Assembly (NCBI GenBank): GCA_027563935.2
Contig: CM050450.1
Span: forward strand, 11,453,957 to 11,517,956
DNA length: 64,000 nucleotides
Direction: 5' to 3'
Source of the DNA: Costus lasius
Taxonomy: Eukaryota > Streptophyta > Magnoliopsida > Zingiberales > Costaceae
This document shows positions 11,201 to 22,860 of this stretch, piece after piece. The position numbers and the translations under genes were made by a program. A model generated the notes under the pieces. It saw nothing but the letters and a program-made list of their open reading frames with translations. It searched no databases and was not told the origin of the DNA. How positions within the stretch are numbered: the first letter of the stretch is position 1; the number at the start of each line of letters is the position of its first letter.

Positions 11201-13397
11201 TATATTAATATGTATTTTTAGCTAATGATAGTTTGCCTCCAGAAGTTTGGCTTTAGTGTCAATTTGCCCTTCTAAACTTTGGTTTCAGTTTATCCATCAA
11301 TAATCTCAATTTCTGTCAAATCTCCTTTGACTACCTGTACCTTGAAACATGTAAACTCAAAGTAAAACTTTCACCTGCTAAGAATTTGGGAAAAACAGCA
11401 AAAAGTGGTATTCTCATTTTCTGCTACGAAAAGAAAATGCATTATGAATTAACATCAATCAAAACATTTTCATAAATTAAATTCTTAACTCAGTCAGTTT
11501 TTCAATGACATGCTTTGTTGGTAAAATTTATCTGATTTTAGATAGAGTTGCACTGATTCGGGTAGTCGGGGATTCTATAATACATTCAAAGTTCTATGGC
11601 GCAAATTGTCTTGGACTAGAGTTTGAGAAGCAATCTAACACCTACACCAAACTTTAATGGGAAAATTAATACAAATTAACGTTTGTCAGGGTAAGTTAAC
11701 ATCGAGGCTAAACTTTAGGAGGGAAAACTACCATTTTCCTTTTTACATTTTTATTTGCCTTTTTACTGGTATATAAAATTTGTACCAAGTTTCAAATTAC
11801 CGCACATTCTTTTTTCTTACGTCAAGTATGCCTACAATACCATACAAGTAAGATCTCTCTTAAACTATTTCTCCCTCTCCTACTTAGACAAGCACCAGCC
11901 CCCAGCTCTCTCGCTTAGGTAGGCATAAATCATCATTGCTCTTCTGTGTGTATGATAGAGTCAGTTTCAGTTTGGTTGGTACCATCCTCTCTCGCGCTCA
12001 TTGTTGTCTATACCTCATAATAAGGGCACTACGGAAGGAGATCACACAAGCTTTCCTTTGAATTTGATAAGCAGAGAATGTTTCTTATATGGATTCTAGA
12101 TGGTGAGTGACATGGCATTAAAGTTACCGCCTCTGCTAGCTAGTTAAAAATTTCTAGTTGATGGATGGATTTAATTGAAACTAATTTAAAATTTTATATA
12201 CTCAAACATACATTAGGTAATTGATGCAAAAGTGGACAAAACTTTTGATTTTCTTAACTAGCATATTTTTGTAGACGAGTTCCAATTTTGAAATTTTTTT
12301 CTTCATCGACTATGGGGTTTATGGAAGACTCTACTATTGTCGCTTTCCATTGATGTATTTAGAAGTAAATTGATTCTTCATACTAATTATGGGACCCACT
12401 TACTACATCTTACCTAATAAATTTTATGATACCATACCAACAACATGTCAGCTCAGCAGTAGCAGCCTGAGGTCTCAGAGTGATTGATGTCAAAATGGCT
12501 TGTGTTGAAACCATCGAGAGACACTTGTTGGGAGGGATTGGTCAAATAATGCCCCCATCTCAATAGGATTAGTCTCATGCCCAAAAAGTGTTGGGGAAAC
12601 CTAGGTTAAAAACTAAAAAATTGATGTTATCATATTGGTAGAATCTATTGAATCTTTAGATATAGATATGTTGGTAGCGCAAGTGAAGATAACACGGAAG
12701 CTGCCCATTTGTGCCACCAAATTCTGAACTTTTCTATGAGGAGCCTCGCAAAAATCAAACTGTAGATGACTAGTGAATCTGCTACTCATAAGATTAGGAT
12801 CTGAAAAAGAAAAAGAATTAAGAATGTGAAGATGGTTGAGAGTACAAGTAGCTGACTTGATTATGACGAAAGACCAAGTCGTTGGGTTAGAAGCACGACC
12901 TACTCGGAAAGTTGACATGTTGATTTGCTCAGCAAGGCTCGGTAAGAATATGTTATGAAGTTTCCTTTTCACTCTTGTGCCAAAAGATACAGATGTTCAC
13001 ACATTACATGCACTCCGTATTATATGTTTAAAATGGATTGTTTCTAGCATGTTTCAGCATGGAGTAGACATCAGAGTTGAAAAATCATTGAACCTTGGCC
13101 AGTGATGATGTTGGTTTTTTAAATGAATATGTATATTCTCCCCATGAAGTGATTAATTTCTTATTGTATCTTCTTCCCAGTTACTAATTTATTTTTCAAT
13201 ATTGGTCTGCAGAGTGGGAGCCATGGGGTGTTCCTGATGATTACGAATGTGAGGTGATTGAAGATGACACACCAATTCCTAAACATGTCCCTCAACACCG
13301 ACCTTGTACGCTCCCAGAGGAGTTCTTCAAGACAATGGAGGCCGTCACAGGGAAATCAGTTCCAGAAGGTGAATCGGCTCCTCAGCTGAAGACTTAA
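8209..13397 (+). CDS. NDUFA5: Complex I subunit NDUFA5 (NADH dehydrogenase 1 alpha subcomplex subunit 5), mitochondrial
   Basis: The gene has two exons, 8209-8548 and 13213-13397, encoding 174 residues. The junction is GATCG/GTCCGT ... CTGCAG/AGTGGG and restores the frame to KMIEWEPWG. The start is the ATG at 8209, giving an N-terminus rich in Arg and small residues (MFLRRFVLRG) as in mitochondrial targeting signals. The middle carries the NDUFA5/B13 family stretch, with GLDVVPNAREVL, LKEIQAVPEDEGYRKAVE and EDWEAIENRLGCGQVEELV; the C-terminal part has EWEPWGVPDDYECEVIED. The protein is an accessory subunit of the matrix arm of respiratory complex I. Length fits the plant family (about 170 residues). 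The single intron is 4.7 kb. Upstream site II elements fit a nuclear gene for respiration. Confidence 0.95.
8549..13212 (+). other. Intron of NDUFA5
   Basis: This 4,664-bp AT-rich intron starts GTCCGT and ends TTGGTCTGCAG. I see no recognisable gene in it. A 119-codon open frame on the opposite strand (12613-12972) matches no family I know and is probably chance or transposon residue. Confidence 0.8.
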
Positions 13398-13547
13398 AAC
13401 TCTTCCCATCAAGATTCATTACCTTCGAGACCTATTCCTGCTCGGATATGAATAATTATAGGAGACAACACAATTTTAACTTTATAATTGACGTTTATGT
13501 TATTGTTAGAGTTTAGCCTTTTGAATTCAGTGATCCCACCAGCGCAA

Positions 13548-13553
13548 AATAAA
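13548..13553 (+). terminator. Candidate polyadenylation signal of NDUFA5
   Basis: AATAAA lies about 150 bp after the stop codon, a plausible distance for a plant 3' UTR. No direct evidence of use. Confidence 0.4.
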
Positions 13554-14822
13554 CATGTGAACGTGTTGCTCTGAATCAAAATTGATCAGATATGTTGCTC
13601 GTTTCGACGCCTGTCAATGTGAGTTTTTTTTTCTTTTGATGAGCCTTATATTGTTGCCGCTTCAACTTATGTTATACCTCAACTAGCTATCAGCAACTAG
13701 TGGCCTACAGAATGAGGCCATAAATCAATTTGCTCATCTTGTGCTTAGGTTGTGGATTCAGAAAGCAACTTCTGAGTGGCTGTAGAATAAAAAAGTGCCG
13801 AGGAAGCAAGCTGTGGAGCAAAAATCTCAAGGTATCATATTTATTGACCTATATGCAGGATTTTTTTATCTATCAACCGATGGCAATTTTAGAGATTTCT
13901 TCGAATAAGATCCTGCGCGGGATACCTAATCTAACCTTTAACTTGTTTTGGGATTCGTGCGCATGAATCCTAAGGCTAAATCAGGTAACGCTTAATTAGA
14001 GTTTTTTTGGATTTCTTCCTTTCGACGTTGGCACAGGCATCGACCACACTTGCCTCGCATTAGTGCTATCGCATGGGCTTCTTCAATGGTTGTTTTCTAT
14101 GCTAGAGTCTGTCCAACTTTTGTGGAGCGGTTTATCATAGGAAGGATAACAAGGGCAGTGATTGGCACACAAAATTCTTGATGCGAACTTCTTGCCCCTC
14201 TTTCCTAGTGGGCAAGCCAACACTAATAGCCTTCATCCTACTTCTAAGTCATTGATAGTAACTTTAGAGGAAGAATGAATTTTTTAAATAAAATTAGATG
14301 AATTCAAATCACTCAAACTAGAACAGAAACACTTTTCTAATGAAGCTAGAATCTTGTCTTCTGTATGGGCACATAATGATTCTTTTCATACCCAAATCAT
14401 TATCAACATGAAGAAGAGGGCTCAGACATGGTCGTCTTTGGCTCTTATATTGTGTTGACATGAAATATCTCTCATACCCAAATCAATATCTCAAATGGAG
14501 ATGGAAGTTGGAAAATTTTTAAATTTTGGAATGATTGGTTCGGCTGTCACTTTAATCTTTGATAATGACTTCATTTACTACCTTACATAGTGCTTTTTGA
14601 ATTGAACGTAAATTCTATCAAGTCTCCCTTTCTTTTCTCTAACTACTACTAAACTTTCTTTCTGGGAAAGCAAATCTATCAGAAATGTGGAGTTAAAAGT
14701 AGAATCTTGATAGATATTTAAGATTTCCATGAATCACAATAGAGTTACTAAAGCCACTTTCTATAGTCTCGTGGGAAAGATCAATTCAAAGCTTCCAAGT
14801 CGGGTTACTTTGTGGAAAAACA
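13554..14822. other. Intergenic, no gene seen
   Basis: AT-rich sequence with only short open frames that show no family motif. Confidence 0.5.
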
Positions 14823-14956
14823 TTCTTAAGCGGCCCCGCTTGGAGCGGGTCCTATCCACCGTCCAAGTGCTTTGGAATTTGTGCATGCACAAATCCCAAT
14901 ATAGATATGGACGGTGGATGAAGACCCTCTAAGCGGGCCCACGTAAGAATTTTCTC
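14823..14956. repeat. Foldback (MITE-like) element
   Basis: The two halves are inverted copies of each other. CCTATCCACCGTCCA on the left faces TGGACGGTGGATGA on the right, with GC-rich outer arms (AAGCGGCCCCGC and GCGGGCCCACG) and ATTCTTA at both ends. The loop is about 30 bp. No target duplication could be fixed. It resembles the foldback at 29154-29394 in arm words. Confidence 0.6.
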
Positions 14957-15437
14957 CTTACCTCTTATCCTTTTTAGGTAACGTGAAACATACACTATGT
15001 TAAGAGCCATGCCTTTCCCGTGCAAGTTATATCTGCCTTCCTATCATGTGCATGTGTGGATATACAGACTTTGCAGGAAATTTAGTGAGCTAGAATATCA
15101 TTCATTACACTTCCAAGAAACATGGAACTGACTAGGAATTAGGAGACAAAATTTGTTTTGCTTGGTAAACTTGAATTACATCCTGTTACAAATCCTAATA
15201 GCTGTGTTAAATAAGAGTTGATGCCATATGTTTTCATTTATCATTTACAAGGCTGCTGGGTGCATAAATCATTTATCTCTCTCTTCAGGTTATCTGACCC
15301 AAAATTTATACTTTTTGAAAAAAAAAAAAAAACTAAAACTCATTTCAAGTTAGTCTTTCTTTAAAATCCTTTATTTTACAATTCTAATTGAATGGCATGT
15401 GATTCTCACGCACTCAATTTGATTCAATACTCTTTAA
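14957..15437. other. Intergenic, no gene seen
   Basis: AT-rich sequence with an A-rich tract near 15320; nothing else recognised. Confidence 0.5.
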
Positions 15438-16355
15438 CACTGTGTTTAGCAGGGCGAACGGAAAGCAATATCAGTGGAAAGTTAAATTTTTTTGTGTTTA
15501 ACAAGACGGACGGAAAGGACAGAAGGAAAATCTGAAAGAAAATTATCCCTTTTTCCTTCCAAAATAGATCCGTCCATATTTGGACGGATGAACACTCATG
15601 CGCTCGCGTGCCTCAAAAAGGCCGCCCTTCTTCGCTGCCACGACCCTCTCGCCTTCATCCTTCGAGCCGAAGCATCTCCACCAACATCCAGCACTGCTCC
15701 GTTAGACGAGGACGAGACGACTCTCGTCCAAATCTCTCTCGCGACTGAACCCTAGCCACTCGGCGAAAGAAGAAGCTTGCGGCTAAATCCAGTGCCGCTG
15801 ATGTCCCTGTTCGTCGAACACGACCAACGCTCGTAGATCCGGCATCCCTGATCTCGCTTATGCCGCTCAGATCCGGCGTCCGCCTGAAGCTTTCATCTGC
15901 TGAATTCCTGTGATAGCCACCAGACGACGTCCGCCGGCCTGACGCTGCTCATAGTCCCTGAGTCTCGCCGCCGCCGTTGTTACGCCAGACCAGCGCTGCT
16001 CGTAGCTCTGCGCAAGAACTTGCCGGCGAGCTGGAGACGTTCGTCCCCTTCGCCCGATTCATCTCGTCGTCCGCCCGCATCTGTCGCCAGCCGAAGACGA
16101 CGCGTCTGACGCAGCTCGTCTCGCTGCTGATGAAGATGACGCGGAAGGAGTAGCTCTCGTGCGCGTGGAGTAAGAGTCGGGCGCTGCTCCCTTTGACCAA
16201 GAATTTGGAGCCGAAGATCGGGCTCCGCCGCTGATTCCATCCCTCTTGTTAAACACAACGAAAGAAATATTTTTTATTTTTCCATCCTACTTCTTTTTCT
16301 TTCCTTCTTATTTTTCCATCCATTCTAGCTTTCATCCGTCTTGCTAAATACAGTG
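15438..16355. mobile_element. PIF/Harbinger-like non-autonomous element with GC-rich interior
   Basis: The ends are inverted repeats: CACTGTGTTTAGCAGG on the left, and CACTGTATTTAGCAAG when the right end is read in reverse. Both sides have TAA (15435-15437 and 16356-16358), the 3-bp target duplication typical of PIF/Harbinger and Tourist elements. Inside is a second, similar pair of ends, TGTGTTTAACAAG near 15492 and its inverse near 16246-16258, so one element appears nested in another. The core (15600-16240) is GC-rich, unlike its neighbours, and may be captured host sequence. No intact protein is recognised in it. Confidence 0.65.
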
Positions 16356-16439
16356 TAAGTGAGGGTGTTGCTTTTTACAATAAGCTACTTGTAGTGGGTT
16401 TCACACTAACGGAAATAGAGCTAAAAGAGCTATCATATC

Positions 16440-17150
16440 TTACTCCACATGCTTGTCTTGTCCAAATAATACCTGGTCCTGTTTGCATATCATCTGAGCT
16501 TGAAACACTTGACACAACAATATGCTAAACAGTTTGTGCTTGTCTTCTTGAATAGAAAGGCTGCTAGATTCACCAAATAGGTTCCGAAAGTCCATCAAAA
16601 GCCACCACTCTATGAATCCTTTTGACAAAAAGCAAGGTGCATAGTGAAGATCTGACCAAGTTCCTGGGCCAAGAGCAATTGGTAGAGCCTGGATCTTGGT
16701 GATTGGCAAATTAGCTTGATTCATCACATTGGAGACTCGGAGCATTTTTGCAAGCAAATATAGTTTGGAGCATAAAGATGGCCTAGAAATTGCTTGAAGC
16801 CCCGGAGCGACACCGTAGCAGATCATCCAGCTATGACGTAGTGGAAGAAAAGTCAACGGGTGCACAAGTCAAATCAATACATGAAACTTTCTCCGAGTCC
16901 TTGCGTTTGGGATTTCAAAAGCTTCAGTATCTAATTCTTAATTTTGTTAGGGTTTCCTGTGGGTACCGGAACAGAATATGAGATCAGGAGGCCGTAATCG
17001 AGCAGAAAGAAATGGACTTGTTTCAAGGTAGTGCCTGCACATATCATATCTCCAGTACATCCAAGATAGGAATTGGCAGAGGAAAGTGACTGCGGAAGCC
17101 AATCCAGTTCCAATTGCGAGCCACTCGATCGCAGTTTCTTGTGCAGTCAT
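16440..17150 (-). pseudogene. Unidentified open stretches on the minus strand
   Basis: Two frames on the minus strand have an ordinary amino-acid composition. The upstream one (17150-16947) starts with an ATG and encodes about 67 residues with a hydrophobic segment (WLAIGTGLASAVTFLC). The second (16865-16440) encodes 141 residues. A stop and about 80 bp of sequence rich in stops separate them, so they are not one intact frame unless spliced. I do not recognise a family. It could be a gene remnant or chance. Confidence 0.25.
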
Positions 17151-17320
17151 GGAGCATTACGGTTCCATAACTAGAAAGCCAACTTTTCTTTTGAAGGAAA
17201 AGGAGAGAGCAGTCACATAGAGCTGAGCTCGACCTGTGTGTTAATCAGGACATGTCAACTATCCACGTCCGGGAATGAGGTCTCCATCTGGTCCAGATGA
17301 ATTGCAATACAACTGGAGAA

Positions 17321-17368
17321 CAAGAACAAGATCAAGAACAAGATCAAGAACAAGATCAAGAACAAGAA
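17321..17368. repeat. 12-bp tandem repeat (CAAGAACAAGAT)
   Basis: Four consecutive copies of CAAGAACAAGAT, the last with one change. Confidence 0.9.
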
Positions 17369-18319
17369 AATATGCTGTGCTTAGATTCGCATATGAACAT
17401 CCAGCACCAATATCGAGAGCAGTGGTGGACCATGTTAAGGAGAGCTAATGCGTGCGTGTTCTTCAATTTTTCATTCTTTTAGAAGAGAAAAAATCAACTT
17501 TGGAAGAAGAAGAAGAAAACTTGATTGAGAGAAGAAAAAAAGTTGGTGTGGATAATTAACCAGTACCAAGTTGGCGTGAGAAAGGTCACTACTGTTGCGG
17601 AATCTAAAAAAGATCTGGGGATAGATCTTGTAGCGCTGAGGCCCATACTTCCACGCAAAGTTTTCCACTCTGACAGCAACGCCGCCATGAAAGAAACCAT
17701 GCACGAGAGCTACTAGCCTCCTTTATTCTTCCCCGTGTGATCGATCAACCCTAGTGCTCCGAGCCTCATCCCTTTCGCTGCGTGGATGTTCGTTTCTCTT
17801 ACTCTTGGAAGCTTGATTGGAGCCATCAAGGGAAATAGTCAACGCTTGAAAAAGATTAGCTTTGCTTGTCTTGCTTTCTCGGGGCATTCCATCCACCAAG
17901 TACTCATATAAGAAAGAAAAAGTACAACACATATATAAATTAGAACAAATTTCCTAACCCGGGCTTCTTTTAAGCTGGGTACTCTATTTTTTGGTTAATT
18001 TTTTTTTTAAGAAATAATATATACATTCTACGCTATTTAATTGTATCAATATTAGGTATTTTAGATCATATATACTCATTAAATACCCTAAACAAAATCA
18101 CATAAAAGATAAAATACTATTGGTATCATTGCATAGGTTAGGATGTATACATCATTTCTAAAAAAATTTTTGGTTGAAAAATAAGGTACCCAGGTTAGGA
18201 ATTTTGTTCTATAAATTAGGAGGAGAATTAATGTGAGGATTGCATCATCGACAAGAAAAATAAAAATAGAAAGAGAATTTGCTCTCCTCCGAGGAGGAGA
18301 TCATTCTGTAGTCCAAACT
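17369..18319. other. Intergenic, no gene seen
   Basis: AT-rich sequence with purine-rich GAAGAA tracts near 17500. No gene recognised. Confidence 0.5.
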
Positions 18320-18810
18320 CGTGAGCATTCGGTAAATATCGAAATTAAATATATTAAATATTATTTACTAAAATTTTTTTACTAAAATATTAAAAATTAA
18401 AATCGAACCTAATTTCTTAAAAACTAAAATTTTATTAAACCGAATTTATAGAAAAAATTATGATAAATTCAGTAAATTACAAAAAAATTAAATTATTAAG
18501 GATATAATTAATTAAATGATAGATAATTAAGTTATTAGGTATTGGGTAATAAGTTTTATATTTTTAATAATTAGTTATACTATAATAAGATTAGGATATA
18601 ATATAATATATTATATTTATATATATATATATATCGATAAATTTAATTTTTTATCGAACCGAACCTATAAAAATCAAAACCGAAATCAAAAATTAAATTT
18701 TATAAAATTTATTACTAAAATTGAAACGGAATACTTTTTACCAAACTGAATTTATCAAAAAAATTTATAATCAATAAAAACAAAAAAAAAATCAAACCAA
18801 ATGCTCACCC
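18320..18810. mobile_element. hAT-like MITE, degenerate
   Basis: The left end has GTGAGCATTCGGT and the right end ACCAAATGCTCACCC, which are inverted copies. The interior is a very AT-rich filler with (TA)n. GGGTGAGCA ends are common in non-autonomous plant hAT elements. No target duplication could be fixed. The RING-carrying element sits just beyond its right end. Confidence 0.45.
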
Positions 18811-19267
18811 TTCTTGGCTGCCACCATTAGAGGTGGCCAACGGGCCGGCCCGGCACGACACGGGCCGGGCCGTGCCCGGCCCGTTGACCAAGTCAACGGG
18901 CCGCGGGCGGCCCGTGGCCCGGCTCGGGCCGTGCTGGGCCGGAGGTTCGCGGCCCGCGGGCCGGGCCAGGCACGGCACGGACCCGGGCCAGGCACGGCAC
19001 GAACCCCGGGCCGGGCCAGGCACGGCACGCGGGCCGGGCCAGGCACGGCACGCGGGCCGGGCCAGGCACGGCACGAACCCCGGGCCGGGCCAGGCACGGC
19101 ACGGCACGACAATTCTTCTGCATTTTTACCTAAATGCCCTCATAATAGTTATAAAAATTTTAAAAGTTAGGGATATAATTGTCTTTATGGTATAAAATTA
19201 CCATTTTAGCCCCTTTTAATAATTAAAAATAGGGTATAAATATGTAATTATACACCTAATTCATCCC

Positions 19268-19273
19268 TATAAA
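19268..19273 (+). promoter_or_regulatory. TATA box inside the hAT element
   Basis: TATAAA followed by a pyrimidine-rich leader, about 320 bp before the RING frame and inside the element. It suggests that the cargo may have its own promoter. Confidence 0.45.
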
Positions 19274-19587
19274 TTGACCCCCCAACCCTCTCATTTCTTC
19301 ACACAAGTTTCCAACTATCTTTGGAATAATTTCTTATTCTCTCTTAATACCCTCTTAATCTCTTTTCTAAGTCTTGAGTTACAATTAGTTTCTTAATTGA
19401 ACTCAAACTTAAGCTTCTTTTCAGCCATCAAGAATTCAATGCTCTCTCGGTCTAGACTAGTCATTTTTTTCTATACCTCGTGCTCACCATGTGACTAGAC
19501 GTGGAGAAGATCAAGTAAGTATTAAATTAATTTACTTTTATAATATAATTATCACGTGGTGAGCACGAGCACGAGGCATAGAGAAAA

Positions 19588-20133
19588 ATGACAGATAATA
19601 GAAGAGTGAAGATAATTATCATTATGCCAAATTTTCAACATTCAATCTTCCTTACATCTACCTTAAATTTCTTCAATGCTGATCAATGGAGAATCACTAT
19701 TTTAAGTATTATCGAACGTGTTAGTCAAATTATACGAATTGATGTATTCAGGTTTGAAGAACACTTTATCCACTTATCTGATCATGCAAGACAAGAATTT
19801 TTGGCTTCTCCCTCTCCTTCTGGGGTTGAGATTGAGATAGAGGTTGCGGACTTTGAAATAAGTGATAGTGAGGAGGATAGTGATAATATCAACGATGAGC
19901 CGGAGCAATCTATCGAAACAAACCAAGCTGTCCAAGCACAAGAGTCACTTGAATTTTTTATTATTGAAGAAGGAGGTAGAGCTGAAAACATGGAGTGTGC
20001 AATATGCATAGAGAAGATGGAGCACGGAGCGCAAGTATGCTTAACACAATGCTCGCATATCTTCCATAGTAGCTGCTTGCGTAGTTGGCTACGAGTCAAT
20101 TGTGTATGCCCATTATGTCGACAATTGATTTAA
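19588..20133 (+). CDS. RING-H2 finger protein, probable E3 ubiquitin ligase, inside a hAT element
   Basis: The intact 181-codon frame ends with a complete RING-H2 domain. Zinc ligands are C137-x2-C140-x14-C155-x-H157-x2-H160-x2-C163-x10-C174-x2-C177, with the C-terminus four residues later. Upstream is an acidic region (residues about 80-120) rich in E, D and S. Such domains bind an E2 enzyme and promote ubiquitin transfer; no transmembrane segment is evident, so the protein may be soluble. An in-frame ATG at 19624 is a second possible start. The frame lies wholly between the ends of an 8-bp-TSD hAT element. A possible splice donor (AAG/TAAGT at about 19510) upstream suggests a 5' untranslated exon. 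Whether it is expressed is unknown. Confidence 0.75.
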   Translation: MTDNRRVKIIIIMPNFQHSIFLTSTLNFFNADQWRITILSIIERVSQIIRIDVFRFEEHFIHLSDHARQEFLASPSPSGVEIEIEVADFEISDSEEDSDNINDEPEQSIETNQAVQAQESLEFFIIEEGGRAENMECAICIEKMEHGAQVCLTQCSHIFHSSCLRSWLRVNCVCPLCRQLI

Positions 20134-20680
20134 GCTTAAATGTATAATTTATGAATATGAAATTTAATCGAGTTAATTTTAACTTTAGTCATGTGTTGTT
20201 AGTATTGTTAATAAATAAATAAATATTAATTTAATAAAATATATTAAAATTAAAATTATATATGTTTAAAATAAAATAATTAATAAAATAATAATTAAAT
20301 ATTTTTTAAAAAAATTATGCAAATATATAATTCACATTCGGGCCGTGCCAGGCACGGCCCGCTGGGCCGACTGTAGCCCGCGGGCCCGTTTCAGCCCGCG
20401 TGCCGCATCTGGCCCGCGTGCCGAATCTGGCTCACGTGCCGAAACTGGCTCACGTGCCGAAACTGGCCCGCGTGCCAGATGCGGCCCGCGTGCCGGATCC
20501 GTGCCCGGCCAAATTTTGAGTCGTGCCTGGGCCGGCACGGCTAAACGTGCCGCGGGCCGTGCCGGGCCCAGATAAAATTCGGTCGTGCCGTGCCCGGGCC
20601 CAGATAAAATTCTGGCGGGCCGAGGCGGGCCCGGGCCCGGGCCGGCCCGGGCACGGCCCATGGCCACCTCTAGCCACCAT

Positions 20681-22860
20681 CAGGCCATCTCTGCCTCTCC
20701 AGTTTTTCCTTGAAACCAGCCATGGCATTCAAACACTCAGCAATGAAAACAATTTTTAGGAGCTGGTCTCCAGAAGCGTTGGATCTACCGTGAGTAAATC
20801 TAGTTCGTCAACGGGTCAACGGCTCTGATGAATTGTGCAGGTGATCTGACAGGTTCATCAAGAATTCCTTAGTTTTTTTATAGAGAGCCCGTCTCCCTAT
20901 AATACTTGAGAAAAATGGGCGAAAGTAACTTCTTAGAACATGAACAATGTATATACCAACATTGATTATTTACAAATATGCAAGTCGTATAATCATTATG
21001 AACTTTGACTAAGGCGCCTAAATAAAAAAAAAATGTATATTTTTCCTTATAGATTCCATTTTATCTTGGCTCATAATTTGTAGTATAGACAATTGATAGG
21101 ATATTATTAGGTTCCATTTTATCTTATTAAACTTTATCCCTTAATTTTATTTAGAATATTAAGGTATTAGGTTCATTCTTTAAGATCTCATCACTTGGAT
21201 AGTAATCTATTTTCAAACCTTTGCACAAATTTAGTAGGTTAGAAATCCACTAGATACCAATGCTATGACCAAATCTCTTTGACTTTTTAGAGGCATTCAT
21301 CGTTTTTATCCAAAACAAATCTCAAAATGAAAGGATTTAAATCCTAATGTGCACTTTCTTTGCCATTTTACATAACTAAAGTAGTATGGTCTAATACTTA
21401 GTAGTCTCAATGAACTTCCGTGAAAGTAAGGGCTGACTAATACTATAGGAAGTTCAAATGACTTATATTTGACAACAAGCCTAAGAATTTCTCTAGAGAC
21501 TCAAGTCTTTCATAATAGTGAAGTGGTTTAGTCAATTCTTTGAAACTTTTTTTTTTTGAAATCACAATCCATAAAGAAAGGAAGCGTAGAATCACTTGTT
21601 TTCAATCCATTTAAGTCATAAAGAATCACTCACCTTATATGGAAATTTCCTTCCATATGAGAAACGATGTCCTATAATGACACCATAAGCCAACTCAACC
21701 AATAGTCCACAAAGTAGTCAACGCTACTACCAAAATAGTCAATATCCAATTTTTAGAATTATCTCTTAAAGGCAAGCTCAGTGAGGCTTTCTTCCAAGGG
21801 TTATCTCCCTTCCATATCTTTCATATCTTATTTATGTATAAGTTTTTGATATACGCATACATATATACATTCATTATATGACATAATAAAAAAAAATAAC
21901 CCACATGAGGGAAGTGAGAATGTTTTTTTTTATATATATGCAAGTTATTGATTAAGGCATAATTTGACTCTAAATCCTTATTATCAATAAAAAAGATCTT
22001 TACCGATTGAACTAACTAACACAAAAGGTTTAGGTACCATTGAACCAATTGAACTAACTAACACAAGAGGTTTAGGTTCCTCTTCAATGGTGCTCCTTCT
22101 TATGGTGACTCTTCACTCTCTATTTAGTAGTAATAGAGGAGGATGAGTCACTTCTTTTTAGTGATCTTAACATATTTATAATATAACTAATTTCGTGCAA
22201 CTCATATCTAATGAAGATATATTTTATATTTTTATTTTATTTTTATAGTGAACCCAAATAAAAATAGAAATGATAATTAAATTTGGGTTAAGTTGGTATA
22301 TAATTCAATCTAGTTACAGTGAGTTTAGACCATATTCAAGTCCAAGACATTTATAAGTAAATTGGATTCAGATAAAAAATTTGTACCCTATAGATACTAT
22401 TTAGCTTAATCATTTACTATAACTCTGAGCAGAGCTACATTACCCTAATGTAGGCCATTGTCCCTACTAAGTTTTACAAAATATATACATTATTTAAAGG
22501 GTACATAGTATATATATATACTATAAAATCTAATTAATAAATATATGTTTATATGTTGGAATTTTAAGAGAAAAAAATTTAAAAATCCACATATTTTTTG
22601 CTGGGCATTTAATTTATATTTTTATATTGTGATTATATTTATTTAATATTAATAATAGTCTAATTAAAATATTTTAAATATTTTATTATTTTTAATATAT
22701 TTTAATCAATTAATGTTATTTTATTGATTTGCTAAGTTAAGACGTACCTAAATTAGACAAACTTAATTTGGCAATCCTAGTCATTACAACTCTTCTATAA
22801 GAAGAGTTGTGGGAATGGCATACACACACTACTCGCTGTATTCTTTCCTACAATTTTTTA
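20681..22860. other. Intergenic, AT-rich, no gene seen
   Basis: No coding region or recognisable transposon ends were found over about 2.2 kb. Short direct repeats occur near 22010-22080 (GAACTAACTAACACAA twice). Confidence 0.5.

Larger units (their letters stand above)
18828..20672. mobile_element. hAT-type element carrying a RING-H2 gene
   Basis: The element of 1,845 bp starts TAGAGGTGGCCA and ends with its exact inverse TGGCCACCTCTA. It is flanked on both sides by GCCACCAT (18820-18827 and 20673-20680), an exact 8-bp target duplication of the length hAT transposases make. About 260 bp at the left and 330 bp at the right are extremely GC-rich and built from short repeated words such as GGCCAGGCACGGCACG, like hAT subterminal binding repeats. 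The centre is AT-rich and holds a TATA box and an intact RING-H2 frame but no BED, dimerisation or other transposase part. It is thus non-autonomous and has a host-like gene as cargo. Confidence 0.9.

Noticed and set aside
18792..19195. Several open frames of 76-120 codons on both strands (Gly/Pro/Arg/Ala-rich)
   Set aside because: They arise from the GC-rich subterminal repeats of the hAT element, overlap in many frames and have no domain.
20332..20759. Gly/Pro/Ala/Arg-rich frames on both strands
   Set aside because: Same explanation: right subterminal repeats of the hAT element.
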